Source: Kluyvera ascorbata ATCC 33433 (GTDB taxonomy: Bacteria > Pseudomonadota > Gammaproteobacteria > Enterobacterales > Enterobacteriaceae). Taken from it: a DNA stretch of 38,190 nt. The stretch lies in NCBI RefSeq assembly GCF_000735365.1, contig NZ_JMPL01000032.1, positions 1 to 38,190 on the forward strand, read 5' to 3'. This document shows positions 7,603-15,532 of this stretch, piece after piece. The notes beneath the pieces are model-generated. The model was not told the origin of the DNA and ran no database searches. It saw only the letters and a list, made by a program, of their open reading frames with translations. Position 1 is the stretch's first letter; the number at the start of each line of letters is the position of its first letter. The position numbers were made by a program, and so were the translations under genes.

Positions 7603-8472
7603 TCAACCGTGAGTCTTAACGCTCAGGCAGCTGCGAACAAATTCAGGATTAAAATGCTTCACCGCTTCCCCCACGTAGCCTAAATCCAGCGCGCTGATTT
7701 GCGCCATGTCGTTATCGGTCAATGCAAAATCCCAGATGGCAAAATTCTCTTCAATGCGTGCTTGCTTCGTCGATTTCGGGATGACCGTAACGCCACGCTG
7801 CACGTTCCAGCGCAGGATGACCTGGGCGATGGTTTTATGATGAGCGTCGGCGATACCTTGCAGCATTTTATCTTCATACGGTTTATGCCGCCCACCACCC
7901 AACGGTGCCCAGGCCTCTGGCTGGACGTTATACCGCTTCATGGTCTCGAGCGCTTCAGGCTGCGCAAAGTAGGGATGCAGTTCAACCTGATTTACCATGG
8001 GTTTAATTCTGACGGTTTCACAGAAATTGGTTAATACGTGCGCGTAAAAATTCGACACGCCAATGGCTTTGAGCTTACCAGCATCATACGCATCTTCCAG
8101 CGCGCGCCAGGCGCTGAAATAGTCGCGCATCGCCTGATGCAATAAGTAGAGATCAAAATACTGTAACCCTGATTTTTTCAGCGACGCCTCAATACCCGCT
8201 TTGGCCGTATCGTAGCTAGCCATATCCTGCACCCACAGCTTGGAGGTGATAAACAGCTCCTCGCGGGAACACAACCCTTGCGCAATAGCTTCACGAACGG
8301 CATCACCCACGGCATCTTCGTTACCATAAACGGCAGCGGTATCAATGAGGCGATAGCCCGTGCGAATAGCGCTTAGCACTGACTGCTTACACTCTTCTTT
8401 ATCGGTTACCTTAAAAACACCAAAACCGACCATCGGCATTTTGAGATTGTTACTGAGAACGGAGTATTCCAC
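7603..8472 (-). CDS. Aldo-keto reductase (AKR superfamily)
   Basis: A 289-residue NAD(P)H-dependent carbonyl reductase with a (beta/alpha)8 barrel. The catalytic tetrad is visible: Asp44 and Tyr49 in GYRLIDTAAVYGNE, Lys78 in ITSKLW, and His112 in DLYLLHQ. GVSNF, NQVELHP and the cofactor-binding VIPKSTKQARIEEN are also present. It resembles prokaryotic 2,5-diketo-gluconate/methylglyoxal reductases (AKR5 type). The substrate is not predictable from sequence. It is convergent with the DJ-1 gene and separated from it by the REP-like element. Confidence 0.9.
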   Translation of the reverse strand: MEYSVLSNNLKMPMVGFGVFKVTDKEECKQSVLSAIRTGYRLIDTAAVYGNEDAVGDAVREAIAQGLCSREELFITSKLWVQDMASYDTAKAGIEASLKKSGLQYFDLYLLHQAMRDYFSAWRALEDAYDAGKLKAIGVSNFYAHVLTNFCETVRIKPMVNQVELHPYFAQPEALETMKRYNVQPEAWAPLGGGRHKPYEDKMLQGIADAHHKTIAQVILRWNVQRGVTVIPKSTKQARIEENFAIWDFALTDNDMAQISALDLGYVGEAVKHFNPEFVRSCLSVKTHG

Positions 8473-8758
8473 GGTATGGCCTCTATCATGGTAAAACCCA
8501 ATACTAAGCTATAAAAATCACCTTGATTAGCGGCAATAACAGATTTGGCTTATGCAAAAAATTCATCAATGAAAGCGTGTTCCTTTTCAGGTACCTAAGT
8601 ATGAGAGTGACAGTATCTAGTTATATATATCTCCTCCCCTGCAATATCTGTCACCCTAAATACCAGGAAGTATTTTTTACCGCCTCACTTTATATTCACC
8701 GTCTTAGTATTCCACGATATAGTTCATTTCGTGGAGTTTTAAAAATACAACGCGAGAT
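8473..8758. other. A+T-rich gap between AKR and amyA
   Basis: This 286-bp gap holds the AKR upstream region and the amyA 3' flank. Two weak inverted repeats are visible: GTGACAG/CTGTCAC (8607-8613 and 8648-8654), and a CCACGA/TCGTGG hairpin about 40 bp beyond the amyA stop without a T-run. No convincing gene is present. Confidence 0.4.
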
Positions 8759-10246
8759 TTACAGCACCTCCTCCATCACCCACACGCTGACGCTTCCACC
8801 ATTGCAGGTAAAGATACCGGTGCCAGTCTCATCGGTCGTCACCGTCTCTTCACGGTTATTGAGGAAATCTTTCCAGTTTTTATTGCCGTAGTTTTCACCC
8901 AGCGCCATCGTTTTTTCCCCATCATCACCGTTGGACATCACCACGACGCAGCCCGGTGCATCTTGAGTGCCGCTGCGGCTAAACGCAATGCAGTTGGGGT
9001 GATCGAAAAATAGGGTCTGGACTCCATGCGCGAAACGCTGACGCGCATCAATCAGCTCATGTAACTGGTGAATGACCGGCATCTCGATAGGATACGAGTT
9101 GCCGTCACGACCGGTGTCTTCATAAGTGGCACCAAAAAGATCGGGATAAAACACCGACGGCACCCCATTCTCGCGTAACAGAATTAAGGCGTACGCCAGC
9201 GGCTTAAACCAGGATTCAACCGGGGCTTCCAGAGCCTGAAGCGGTTGAGTGTCGTGATTGGCCACCAGCGTAACGGCATGGAAAGGATCCGCTTCAACAA
9301 GGGTACCGGTGAAAATCTGGCTCAGATTGTAGTCTCTCCCTTGACGAGAGGCCTCGTGGAAGTGCATTTGCAGCGGCGCATCAAACAAAAGCGTCTGACC
9401 ATCAACCTGGTTAATATAATGCTGCAGTTTATCGACGTCGTGTGACCAGTATTCCGCCACAATAAACAGCGGTTTTGGCGCGACCTCCTGCACATGCCCG
9501 ATCCACTCTTTATAGAACCAGGCCGGAATGTGTTTTACCGCATCAAGACGAAAACCGTCACACTGCGTTTGCTCCAACATCCAACGAGCCCAGAACTTCA
9601 GTTCTTCGGTTACCGCGTGATTGCGAAAATCAGTGTTAGCGCCCATCAGGTAATCAAAGTTACCCATCTCGTCATCAACCTGATCGTTCCAGCCCTCACC
9701 GCTATAATCATTAACGATTTTAAAAACGCCGTTTTCATCTGGATTTTCGATGTGGTCAATACCGTTAAAGCATTTATGATCCCAGATGAATTGAGAATAT
9801 TGCCCGGCGCGCGCGGGATAGGTGTACTTAGACCAGGCTTCGCATTCAATCACCTCTTCATCTATCTGCGTGCGGTCTTGCTCATTAACGCGCTGAACCT
9901 GGATACGTTCTTTCTCATCCGCCCCCATTTTGTGGTTCAGCACCACATCCATCAATACCGCAATATCGTGCTTTTTCAATGCGGAAACGGCGGAGAGTAA
10001 CTGCGCTTTATCGCCATATTTGGTAGGCACAGAACCTTTTTGGTTAAACTCACCAAGGTCAAATAAATCGTAGCTGTCATAGCCTACTGAGTATCCGCCG
10101 GACGCCCCCTTATATGCCGGAGGCAGCCAAATCATATTGATACCTATCTCATTAAGGTGCGGGGCAAGACTTTCAGCTTCTCGCCACAGCTCACCGCCGT
10201 CAGGGTAATACCAATGAAAGCATTGTAATAACGTGGGGTTGACCAT
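8759..10246 (-). CDS. amyA: Cytoplasmic alpha-amylase
   Basis: A 495-residue GH13 alpha-1,4-glucanohydrolase that cleaves maltodextrins and glycogen-derived chains. There is no signal peptide, which fits E. coli AmyA (495 residues, cytoplasmic). GH13 motifs are clear: DVVLNHK, then GFRLDAVKH with nucleophile Asp235, IVAEYWS with acid/base Glu265, and VANHD with Asp332. The ATG at 10246 has AAGGAC upstream. The gene stands alone: no maltose or glycogen genes flank it. A long dyad sits in its upstream region at 10320-10365. Confidence 0.96.
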   Translation of the reverse strand: MVNPTLLQCFHWYYPDGGELWREAESLAPHLNEIGINMIWLPPAYKGASGGYSVGYDSYDLFDLGEFNQKGSVPTKYGDKAQLLSAVSALKKHDIAVLMDVVLNHKMGADEKERIQVQRVNEQDRTQIDEEVIECEAWSKYTYPARAGQYSQFIWDHKCFNGIDHIENPDENGVFKIVNDYSGEGWNDQVDDEMGNFDYLMGANTDFRNHAVTEELKFWARWMLEQTQCDGFRLDAVKHIPAWFYKEWIGHVQEVAPKPLFIVAEYWSHDVDKLQHYINQVDGQTLLFDAPLQMHFHEASRQGRDYNLSQIFTGTLVEADPFHAVTLVANHDTQPLQALEAPVESWFKPLAYALILLRENGVPSVFYPDLFGATYEDTGRDGNSYPIEMPVIHQLHELIDARQRFAHGVQTLFFDHPNCIAFSRSGTQDAPGCVVVMSNGDDGEKTMALGENYGNKNWKDFLNNREETVTTDETGTGIFTCNGGSVSVWVMEEVL

Positions 10247-10319
10247 TGTCCTTTACTCCCAAAAAGCGTTAATGTATTAATGCATAACGGCAATAATTTA
10301 TTGAGTATAACGAAGGAAT

Positions 10320-10365
10320 CACATTTCGCACGATATCAATATTAGGAGATATCGTGAAAAATGTG
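10320..10365. repeat. Long imperfect dyad upstream of amyA
   Basis: CACATTTCGCACGATATC (10320-10337) pairs with GATATCGTGAAAAATGTG (10348-10365) at 16 of 18 positions, with a 10-nt A+T-rich loop. It lies just beyond the LuxR gene and upstream of a TATACT hexamer (minus strand, 10309-10304) that could be the amyA -10, so it would cover the -35 region. An operator is likely; a terminator for the LuxR gene is less likely because no T-run follows. Confidence 0.6.
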
Positions 10366-10398
10366 ATTAATTGGCAGTATGGTTAGCGTCACCGTTTG

Positions 10399-10932
10399 CT
10401 ATGCTGAAACTACCCACGTTTTGAACACATCGCTTTTCAACGTTCTAAAGAAGTTGACCAGATTGGTGCATCCTAATTTAGTGATTAATTTTTGGCGGTT
10501 TTGATAGACGGTCTTGTAATGGATTTTATTTAAGAGCGCAATTTCTTGTACGCTTTTGCCGGCACTGAATTGATCCAGAAAAACCTTGTCCCTAGCAGTT
10601 AGCACTATTTTCTCAGGTCTTTTCCTGACCTTCTCTACATCCGAGGCAATGTCTTTAATGGATCGTTGCAAGGTAGAAAGATCGCAGCGCGCGTGAAGCC
10701 TAAACATTTTGAAATCACTGAGAAAATAATACATATCCCCCTGCGTCAGCAACACCAGACGGTGGGTGGATAAATCATAATTTTGTGCCTTAACATCATA
10801 ATAGTTTTCGATGGTAAAAAAGACAAAGCGTTTACGTGCTGGCGCTGAGAACGACGTCTCAAGTAGGGTCTCAAGCCCACGCTGTAGGTAAATATCACTG
10901 ATCCAGATATCTGCTGTTTTCACTCGCTTCAT
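10399..10932 (-). CDS. LuxR-type HTH transcriptional regulator
   Basis: A 177-residue protein with a C-terminal LuxR/FixJ helix-turn-helix at about residues 111-166: LTARDKVFLDQFSAGKS, then EIALLNKIHYKTVYQNRQKL and ITKLGCTNLVNFF. The N-terminal 100 residues show no phosphoacceptor pocket or autoinducer domain that I can recognise. The overall design resembles small enterobacterial regulators of fimbriae and biofilm. The ATG at 10932 has GGAG 7 nt upstream. It lies downstream of, and in the same direction as, the ycgZ-ymgA-ariR genes, which suggests a role in the same biofilm programme (inference). Confidence 0.75.
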   Translation of the reverse strand: MKRVKTADIWISDIYLQRGLETLLETSFSAPARKRFVFFTIENYYDVKAQNYDLSTHRLVLLTQGDMYYFLSDFKMFRLHARCDLSTLQRSIKDIASDVEKVRKRPEKIVLTARDKVFLDQFSAGKSVQEIALLNKIHYKTVYQNRQKLITKLGCTNLVNFFRTLKSDVFKTWVVSA

Positions 10933-11010
10933 TTTAGGCTCCGGATATTTATTACATTACATTTTTTATTTTATGACGACATCATGCTGCGTCATTTTTA
11001 TTAAAATTTG

Positions 11011-11178
11011 CTAGTAGAGATCGAAAAGTATGGTATTTCGCTCTTTCGCCATTTTTTTAATAATGACAGCCTTGATACCGTCAATGTCAGAGGAACCAAA
11101 ATCAGCTATTGCGCTTCTTTCCACATTTCTGAAAAGCTCGCAGCTGAAAATGTATTTATCAGGAATAGCATTTTTCAT
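11011..11178 (-). CDS. Small hypothetical protein, 55 aa
   Basis: An ATG at 11178 opens a 55-codon frame ending in TAG at 11011. The product starts MKNAIPDKYIFSCEL, is of mixed charge and ends KERNTILFDLY, with no membrane segment. An AGG lies about 9 nt before the start. It sits 55 bp after ariR and 78 bp before the LuxR gene, all in the same direction, in the place where E. coli has ymgC. I do not recognise the family. It may equally be a chance frame. Confidence 0.4.
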   Translation of the reverse strand: MKNAIPDKYIFSCELFRNVERSAIADFGSSDIDGIKAVIIKKMAKERNTILFDLY

Positions 11179-11233
11179 TTGTGCTACCTGCTCTGTTGAT
11201 AAAGCGACTCTCCGCTATTTTGCGAACAGGAGG

Positions 11234-11497
11234 TTAAAAGTCATCGGAGGTATGGCTCACTACAATTTCTAATGTCTTGCGAATAATATCCGCCTGAACG
11301 ACCCCTTCGGCGCAATCGAGAGATTTAATAAGACAAATAATCAGGTTCTTATTAGTCAATGGCATACCGACAGCCAGCATCTCCTGAGCCACATCGCCTA
11401 AGAGTTTGGCTTCCTCAGCCATCGCCTCACCGGAGCGGGAGAAGAAGTTTTCGAGCGTTTTGTCAGACAGCGAGGCGATAATAGGTTGAGTCTGCAT
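11234..11497 (-). CDS. ariR: AriR/YmgB-like biofilm and acid-resistance regulator
   Basis: An 87-residue all-helical protein of the Biofilm_AriR family. The C-terminal DIIRKTLEIVVSHTSDDF is close to the end of E. coli AriR (YmgB), as I recall it, and the LSDKTLENFFSRSGE start also matches. AriR dimers act in biofilm formation, acid resistance and Rcs-linked control. It is third in the leftward ycgZ-ymgA-ariR set, 23 bp after the second gene. In E. coli this operon is repressed by BluR and released by blue light through BluF; both are encoded next door. Confidence 0.85.
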   Translation of the reverse strand: MQTQPIIASLSDKTLENFFSRSGEAMAEEAKLLGDVAQEMLAVGMPLTNKNLIICLIKSLDCAEGVVQADIIRKTLEIVVSHTSDDF

Positions 11498-11520
11498 GAT
11501 TCTTTTTCCTGAGAGGTAAA

Positions 11521-11835
11521 TTAATGTAGTTTGTGTGTGTTGTGCAAAATATCGGCACGTCTCTTTTCGTCACCAGATTGCGATTTTCTGACTTCACTAT
11601 CGTTTTCCCGCGTCACCTTAACGGCGTCTGAAGTGACCTTTTTTACCCTAACGGATAATTCGGCGATCAACTCCTGCAGGGCCTCCTGGCGTACAGGGTC
11701 AGGCGCCAAAGTTTGTATATTCCGTAACTGCTTGAGCAGCGTGCGTTCAGATATCGGGCTTTTCTGGACAAGGAGCGCCAGTATGGCCTGCCCGATAAGC
11801 TCATTACGCAACTGCGTTTTCATTAGCGTCTTCAT
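11521..11835 (-). CDS. ymgA: YmgA-like small regulatory connector protein
   Basis: A 104-residue small protein beginning MKTLMKTQLRNELIGQAIL. It is assigned as YmgA mainly from its place between ycgZ and ariR and from the N-terminal helix pattern (IGQAILALL, LLKQL). The C-terminal 40 residues are highly charged. A second ATG at 11823 is an alternative start. The E. coli homologue is in the operon that shifts cells to biofilm matrix production through the Rcs system under blue light and cold. No enzyme motif is visible. Confidence 0.7.
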   Translation of the reverse strand: MKTLMKTQLRNELIGQAILALLVQKSPISERTLLKQLRNIQTLAPDPVRQEALQELIAELSVRVKKVTSDAVKVTRENDSEVRKSQSGDEKRRADILHNTHKLH

Positions 11836-11878
11836 AGCATAAGTGTCTTACTTTTATTTCCGGTCTTTCAGAAATGGC

Positions 11879-12115
11879 TTAGTCAAACAGCATTCCAATC
11901 AAACGGTTGCAGTGCGCTTCCTCTTCGGTATTTTGTGCTTTATCAAGACGTGAGAGCAGTTTTGTGCAAATCGCTTTACGATTCAGGCTGCGCCCATCAT
12001 TTAAAATTTCAGCCACTATCTCACCAAGAATAAGGTGCTGTGTCGGTAACTCCGCCTTAGCAAAGTAGCGTGTAATCGCAGCGGCCGAATCTGCGCCTGG
12101 AAGTGATCTCTGCAT
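11879..12115 (-). CDS. ycgZ: YcgZ-like small regulatory connector protein
   Basis: A 78-residue protein, the same length as E. coli YcgZ, sharing the AAITRYFAKA start, the GEIVAEILNDGRSL core and the LIGMLF end. It is the first gene of the leftward ycgZ-ymgA-ariR operon. A good ribosome-binding site (GGAGAG) precedes the ATG at 12115. In E. coli its expression is repressed by BluR. The product is soluble and helical, without catalytic motifs. Confidence 0.88.
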   Translation of the reverse strand: MQRSLPGADSAAAITRYFAKAELPTQHLILGEIVAEILNDGRSLNRKAICTKLLSRLDKAQNTEEEAHCNRLIGMLFD

Positions 12116-12434
12116 TTTCTCTCCGGTTATTGGCAGGGGGTAATGCTTTGGTTAACTAAACTTAGCAAACTTATACAAAAAATGTGTACAGAATGATTAC
12201 AAAATAATTAGCAAAAAGTGCTTTTCATTGTTAATCAATTAGTTAAATGAGTAGGTTTATTTTTAACTTACGCGTGATGCTGTACAAAAAGAGTGCCCCT
12301 CAAAAAAACCTGTACGACCCTGGATAAAATCACTCATCAAGGTTAATATTTTGTAAAAATAATGTTTATTGATAAGCATTTACAACGATGATCTGTTAGC
12401 CTCTCCCTTCCCCCACCTTGTCACTGGACAACCT
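12116..12434. promoter_or_regulatory. Divergent control region of ycgZ and bluF
   Basis: This 319-bp A+T-rich region separates ycgZ from bluF. At 12172-12190 a 19-bp dyad, TATAC-N9-GTACA, has the size of MerR-family operators; a further TGTACAAAAA and a CCTGTAC lie closer to bluF, near 12280-12315. BluR, a MerR-type repressor encoded downstream of bluF, is the likely binder (inference from E. coli). Confidence 0.45.
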
Positions 12435-13628
12435 ATGCTCACCACACTTATCTACCGCAGTCGTTTATGCGATACCGTTCCTTTCAGGGACGTCGAAACG
12501 ATGGTTGCTGCGGCCAACGTCAGGAATGAGCATGAAAGCATTACCGGAATTCTGCTGTTTAATGGTCTTCACTTCTTCCAACTCTTAGAAGGGCCAGAAA
12601 ACACCGTCAAAACGATTTACCAACAGATCTGCAAAGACGTTCGACATTACAATGTCGTAGAGCTGATGTGTGACTATGCTCCGGCCCGCCGCTTTGGCAA
12701 AGCCGGTATGGAGCTTTTTGATTTACGTAAACACGGTCAGGATGATGTGTTACAGGCGGTACTGGACAAGGGGACAAGCCGGTATCAGTTAACCTACAGC
12801 GATCGCGCGCTGCAGTTTGTCAGAACGTTCGTGCTGACGGACGGAAAGGACGGCGTGTACGAAATCCCCCCCGCCGACAGCTGGGATTTTATCGCCGATG
12901 CCCAAGACGATAATGCCGCCCCCTCTGACGCGGCAGAAGAGATTTGCTTTCAACCACTGATCGACCCGCTGTCCAGAGAAATTGTCTCGCTAGAGGCGCG
13001 AACGCGCGGCCCTGCTCCGACGTCCTCCGCCCCAGATTCGTCTAGCGACGACATCTATCAAACTGATCTGATGGCCAAAAAAGCCGCTTTTGCCACAGGA
13101 GCCAAACTTCTGGCGGGTTCTGGCGTGCTTTCCGTGAGCCTGATGCCCATGACGCTGGTCAATGTACCTGGTGCAGTAGATTTCCTGCTCACTGAAATAG
13201 CCGCAAATGGCCTGGTTCCGGAACAGATTGAGGTTCAGTTCACTGAGAACGAAGTCATCTCACGCTTTGATGAATTCGCCGGCGCCGTCAAAGGGCTTAA
13301 AGCCTCAGGCATAAGCGTTGCTATCGATCATTTTGGCGCAGGTTTTGCTGGTTTACAGCTGCTGGCTCGTTTCCAGCCCGATCGCATAAAAATCAGTCAG
13401 GACCTGATTACAGAAGTCCACAAAAGCGGTCCACGTCAGGCCATTATCCATGCCATTATCAAATGCTGCTCCTCCCTCGAAATCCGGCTCTCCGCTGATG
13501 GCATCATGCTGGCAGAAGAGTGGATGTGGCTTGAGTCCGCAGGCATCGAGCACTTTCAGGGTGCGCTTTTCTCATCACCCGATTGCAATAGAATCCCAAG
13601 CATTGCTTGGCCGGAAAAAAAGGTATAA
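12435..13628 (+). CDS. bluF: Blue-light sensor BluF (BLUF domain plus degenerate EAL)
   Basis: A 397-residue photoreceptor. The BLUF domain occupies about residues 1-95 and keeps the flavin-pocket residues Tyr7, Asn31 and Gln49. The C-terminal half is an EAL-type domain, but the signature reads EAR rather than EAL and the DDFG motif is DHFG, as in E. coli BluF. It is thus unlikely to hydrolyse c-di-GMP and probably acts by binding and releasing BluR in the light. The ATG at 12435 is chosen because the E. coli protein starts MLTTLIYRS; an upstream in-frame start would add 22 unconserved residues. bluR follows in the same direction. Confidence 0.93.
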   Translation: MLTTLIYRSRLCDTVPFRDVETMVAAANVRNEHESITGILLFNGLHFFQLLEGPENTVKTIYQQICKDVRHYNVVELMCDYAPARRFGKAGMELFDLRKHGQDDVLQAVLDKGTSRYQLTYSDRALQFVRTFVLTDGKDGVYEIPPADSWDFIADAQDDNAAPSDAAEEICFQPLIDPLSREIVSLEARTRGPAPTSSAPDSSSDDIYQTDLMAKKAAFATGAKLLAGSGVLSVSLMPMTLVNVPGAVDFLLTEIAANGLVPEQIEVQFTENEVISRFDEFAGAVKGLKASGISVAIDHFGAGFAGLQLLARFQPDRIKISQDLITEVHKSGPRQAIIHAIIKCCSSLEIRLSADGIMLAEEWMWLESAGIEHFQGALFSSPDCNRIPSIAWPEKKV

Positions 13629-13629
13629 T
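13603..13629 (+). promoter_or_regulatory. Candidate bluR promoter overlapping the bluF stop codon
   Basis: A perfect TATAAT lies at 13624-13629, overlapping the bluF TAA, with TTGCTT 15 bp upstream (13603-13608). The spacing is shorter than ideal. It could give bluR its own transcript. Confidence 0.4.
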
Positions 13630-13803
13630 GCCGCGATTTAACGGCGCAACGTTCGCTTAATAAGGGAATAGATTCCGAAAGATGCCCTGAGAGTTTGATC
13701 CCTCTCCGGGTATTGAGTAAATATTTAACTCAGTACTGTATCTTAAAGAGACTTAATGGTCGCTTAACACCGCCTTCATCCGGACAGTGCTTATAGGGGA
13801 AAT

Positions 13804-14535
13804 ATGTCAAGTTATAGCATTGGCGAAGTTGCCGAGAGATGCGGGATAAATCCGGTCACACTGCGGGCGTGGCAAAGGCGTTATGGTCTTCTTAAGCCTC
13901 AGCGTACTGAGGGTGGGCACCGTCTTTTTGATGAAGAAGATATTCAGCGCATTGAAGAAATTAAAGCGTTGATTAAAGGCGGCACATCGGTCGGGAAAAT
14001 TAAAGCGCTGCTGGAGGCGGAAAAGCCCGTTCCCGCTGACGACTGCAACGCCTTGCAAGAAAACCTGATGGCCGTACTCAGATTAGCCTCCCCGGCAAAG
14101 CTTCGGGCAAAGCTGGTGACGCTAAGGCGCGAGCACACGGTACCTGAACTGATTGATAACATTATCAATCCTGTCCGCCAGCGTCTCACGTTAGATAATC
14201 AGACGGGCAAAATGTTATCGGGCATGTTTGACGGCATTTTAACGGAGCTGGTAGCAGCATCGCTCAATGAATCTCGCCGAAAATCCGGTAAGGAAGCATT
14301 GATAATGGCATGGGACATCGAGGACAGAATCGGCCTCTGGCTTGAAGCGTGGCGTTTATCTTTGCAAGGATTACATCTTACGGTGATACCTGAATTTGTC
14401 TCGTCGCCGCGTCCAGAGCTGTTCCCGGGCCAAACGCTATACGTCTGGACCGGAAAAACGGCGTCCATCAGACAGACGGAACTGCTTCAGTATTGGTCCG
14501 AGCAGGGATATGTGGTCAACGTTCACAACGCATGA
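13804..14535 (+). CDS. bluR: MerR-family repressor BluR
   Basis: A 243-residue MerR-like regulator, the same length as E. coli BluR (YcgE). The winged helix-turn-helix (residues 1-70) reads [20 protein letters not shown] and [20 protein letters not shown], nearly identical to E. coli. The C-terminal part resembles a cobalamin-binding-type domain, but I see no clear DxHxxG cobalamin motif. It represses the ycgZ operon until antagonised by light-activated BluF in E. coli, and the local gene set implies the same here. AGGGGAAAT precedes the ATG. Confidence 0.93.
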   Translation: MSSYSIGEVAERCGINPVTLRAWQRRYGLLKPQRTEGGHRLFDEEDIQRIEEIKALIKGGTSVGKIKALLEAEKPVPADDCNALQENLMAVLRLASPAKLRAKLVTLRREHTVPELIDNIINPVRQRLTLDNQTGKMLSGMFDGILTELVAASLNESRRKSGKEALIMAWDIEDRIGLWLEAWRLSLQGLHLTVIPEFVSSPRPELFPGQTLYVWTGKTASIRQTELLQYWSEQGYVVNVHNA

Positions 14536-14639
14536 TGGAAGGTACTTAGCCCCTCCCCCATGCGAGTAGGTTTCAGCAGCCTATACAGCCAAAACCTCCC
14601 ACTGGACGTCGGCCATGTTCGTCAGTAACGAACCCATAC

Positions 14640-14936
14640 TCAGAATGCCGATCTCAATGATAATTCAAAAATAATCATTTCCGCCTGGCAAGAGAACGTC
14701 ACCGACGCATTGAGCTTCACGTCGTTATCAACGTGCGTGATGTGATAAACAACCTTTGCGTCTTCATCGGACGCCGCTGCAGCAGCCAGTTTCTTAATTT
14801 TCGCGACCGCCAGTTCAGCTTCATTTTCCGTCGGGAAAAATCGTTCGATCTCAGCGGTACAATTATCATTCTCAATGATGGTACCAATATCAATGGCACA
14901 CCCTTTGGTACTGCATTTATCAACTACGTCTTTCAT
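14640..14936 (-). CDS. yiiS: DUF406 family protein, YiiS-like
   Basis: A 98-residue small cytoplasmic protein whose start [19 protein letters not shown] and end [16 protein letters not shown] match E. coli YiiS of the DUF406 (YfcZ/YiiS) family. Two N-terminal cysteines (Cys8, Cys13) and a later one (in TFSCQAE) are conserved. Function is unknown. AGAGG precedes the ATG. It is not in an obvious operon. Confidence 0.88.
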   Translation of the reverse strand: MKDVVDKCSTKGCAIDIGTIIENDNCTAEIERFFPTENEAELAVAKIKKLAAAAASDEDAKVVYHITHVDNDVKLNASVTFSCQAEMIIFELSLRSAF

Positions 14937-15273
14937 GATGATAACCTCTTATGTTTATTCTCAAGATAAGACTCTGCCGCTGGAAAGTCCAACCATTAAT
15001 AGGGTTATAGATTACCATTTTTACGATTAAACACTGGATGTAGGCTGATGAAGCGGCGTTACTTCCGCCGTTTACTAAAGGAGTGATGCTTTCAACCGTT
15101 AACGACAAATAGCCGGACGGCATTCGCGCCAACAGCGTGACCATTAGTGAATGTTCCAGACGGAGCCTACCCCTTCGGCGTCGCTGAGCCGCGGTTCAGG
15201 CCCTCGGATAGATAGCGACAAAGCCATTGATAGGTGGATGTCCGAGAACCTATGAAAATTAACCGTGTTTGAG
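14937..15273. other. 337-bp gap between yiiS and the immunity gene
   Basis: The part next to yiiS probably carries its promoter (TATAAC on the minus strand close to the start). The rest, with higher G+C than the adjoining immunity gene, has only short unconvincing frames. I see no recognisable gene or mobile-element end. Confidence 0.4.
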
Positions 15274-15531
15274 TTAACCGACCTTAAAACCAGGCTTACC
15301 ATTAGCAGCTCGCCATTCTTTAACTGTTTTGGTAACACCTGCAGCTGAATTATCAGCCCCCGGTTCCGGGTGATAAATAAGATCCCAACCATCAGGATGC
15401 TCAGTTAACTGACTGAACGCATACACAGCCTCATCATGTTCAGACTCGGTAGGAAAGTCTACTTTCTTAATTTTATCAATAAAATGTAGGAACTCTTGCT
15501 CTGTATAATCTGCTAGTTTTTTTTTCGTCAT
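15274..15531 (-). CDS. Colicin E-type DNase immunity protein (Im2/Im9 family)
   Basis: An 85-residue small acidic four-helix protein that protects against a nuclease bacteriocin by binding its DNase domain. Aligned with Im9 it shares DYTEQEFL, the EHPDGWDLIYHP helix III region and VKEWRAANGKPGFK. Tyr53 (Im9 Tyr54) is kept, while the position of Im9 Tyr55 is His54. The ATG at 15531 has AAGG 8 nt upstream; a GTG five codons earlier is less likely. The gene is clearly A+T-rich compared with its neighbours, a sign of transfer. Only the last codons of a partner toxin lie upstream, so this is an orphan immunity gene. Confidence 0.92.
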   Translation of the reverse strand: MTKKKLADYTEQEFLHFIDKIKKVDFPTESEHDEAVYAFSQLTEHPDGWDLIYHPEPGADNSAAGVTKTVKEWRAANGKPGFKVG

Positions 15532-15532
15532 C

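Noticed and set aside
8523-8891. 122-codon plus-strand open frame between AKR and amyA
   Set aside because: Its second half is antisense to amyA and the first half is low-complexity Ser/Tyr/Ile-rich with no good ribosome-binding site.
14920-15144. 74-codon minus-strand frame upstream of yiiS
   Set aside because: It starts far from a ribosome-binding site and runs through the yiiS promoter and start; probably chance.
15144-15392. 82-codon minus-strand frame overlapping the immunity gene
   Set aside because: It overlaps the well-supported immunity gene in another frame and matches nothing I recognise.
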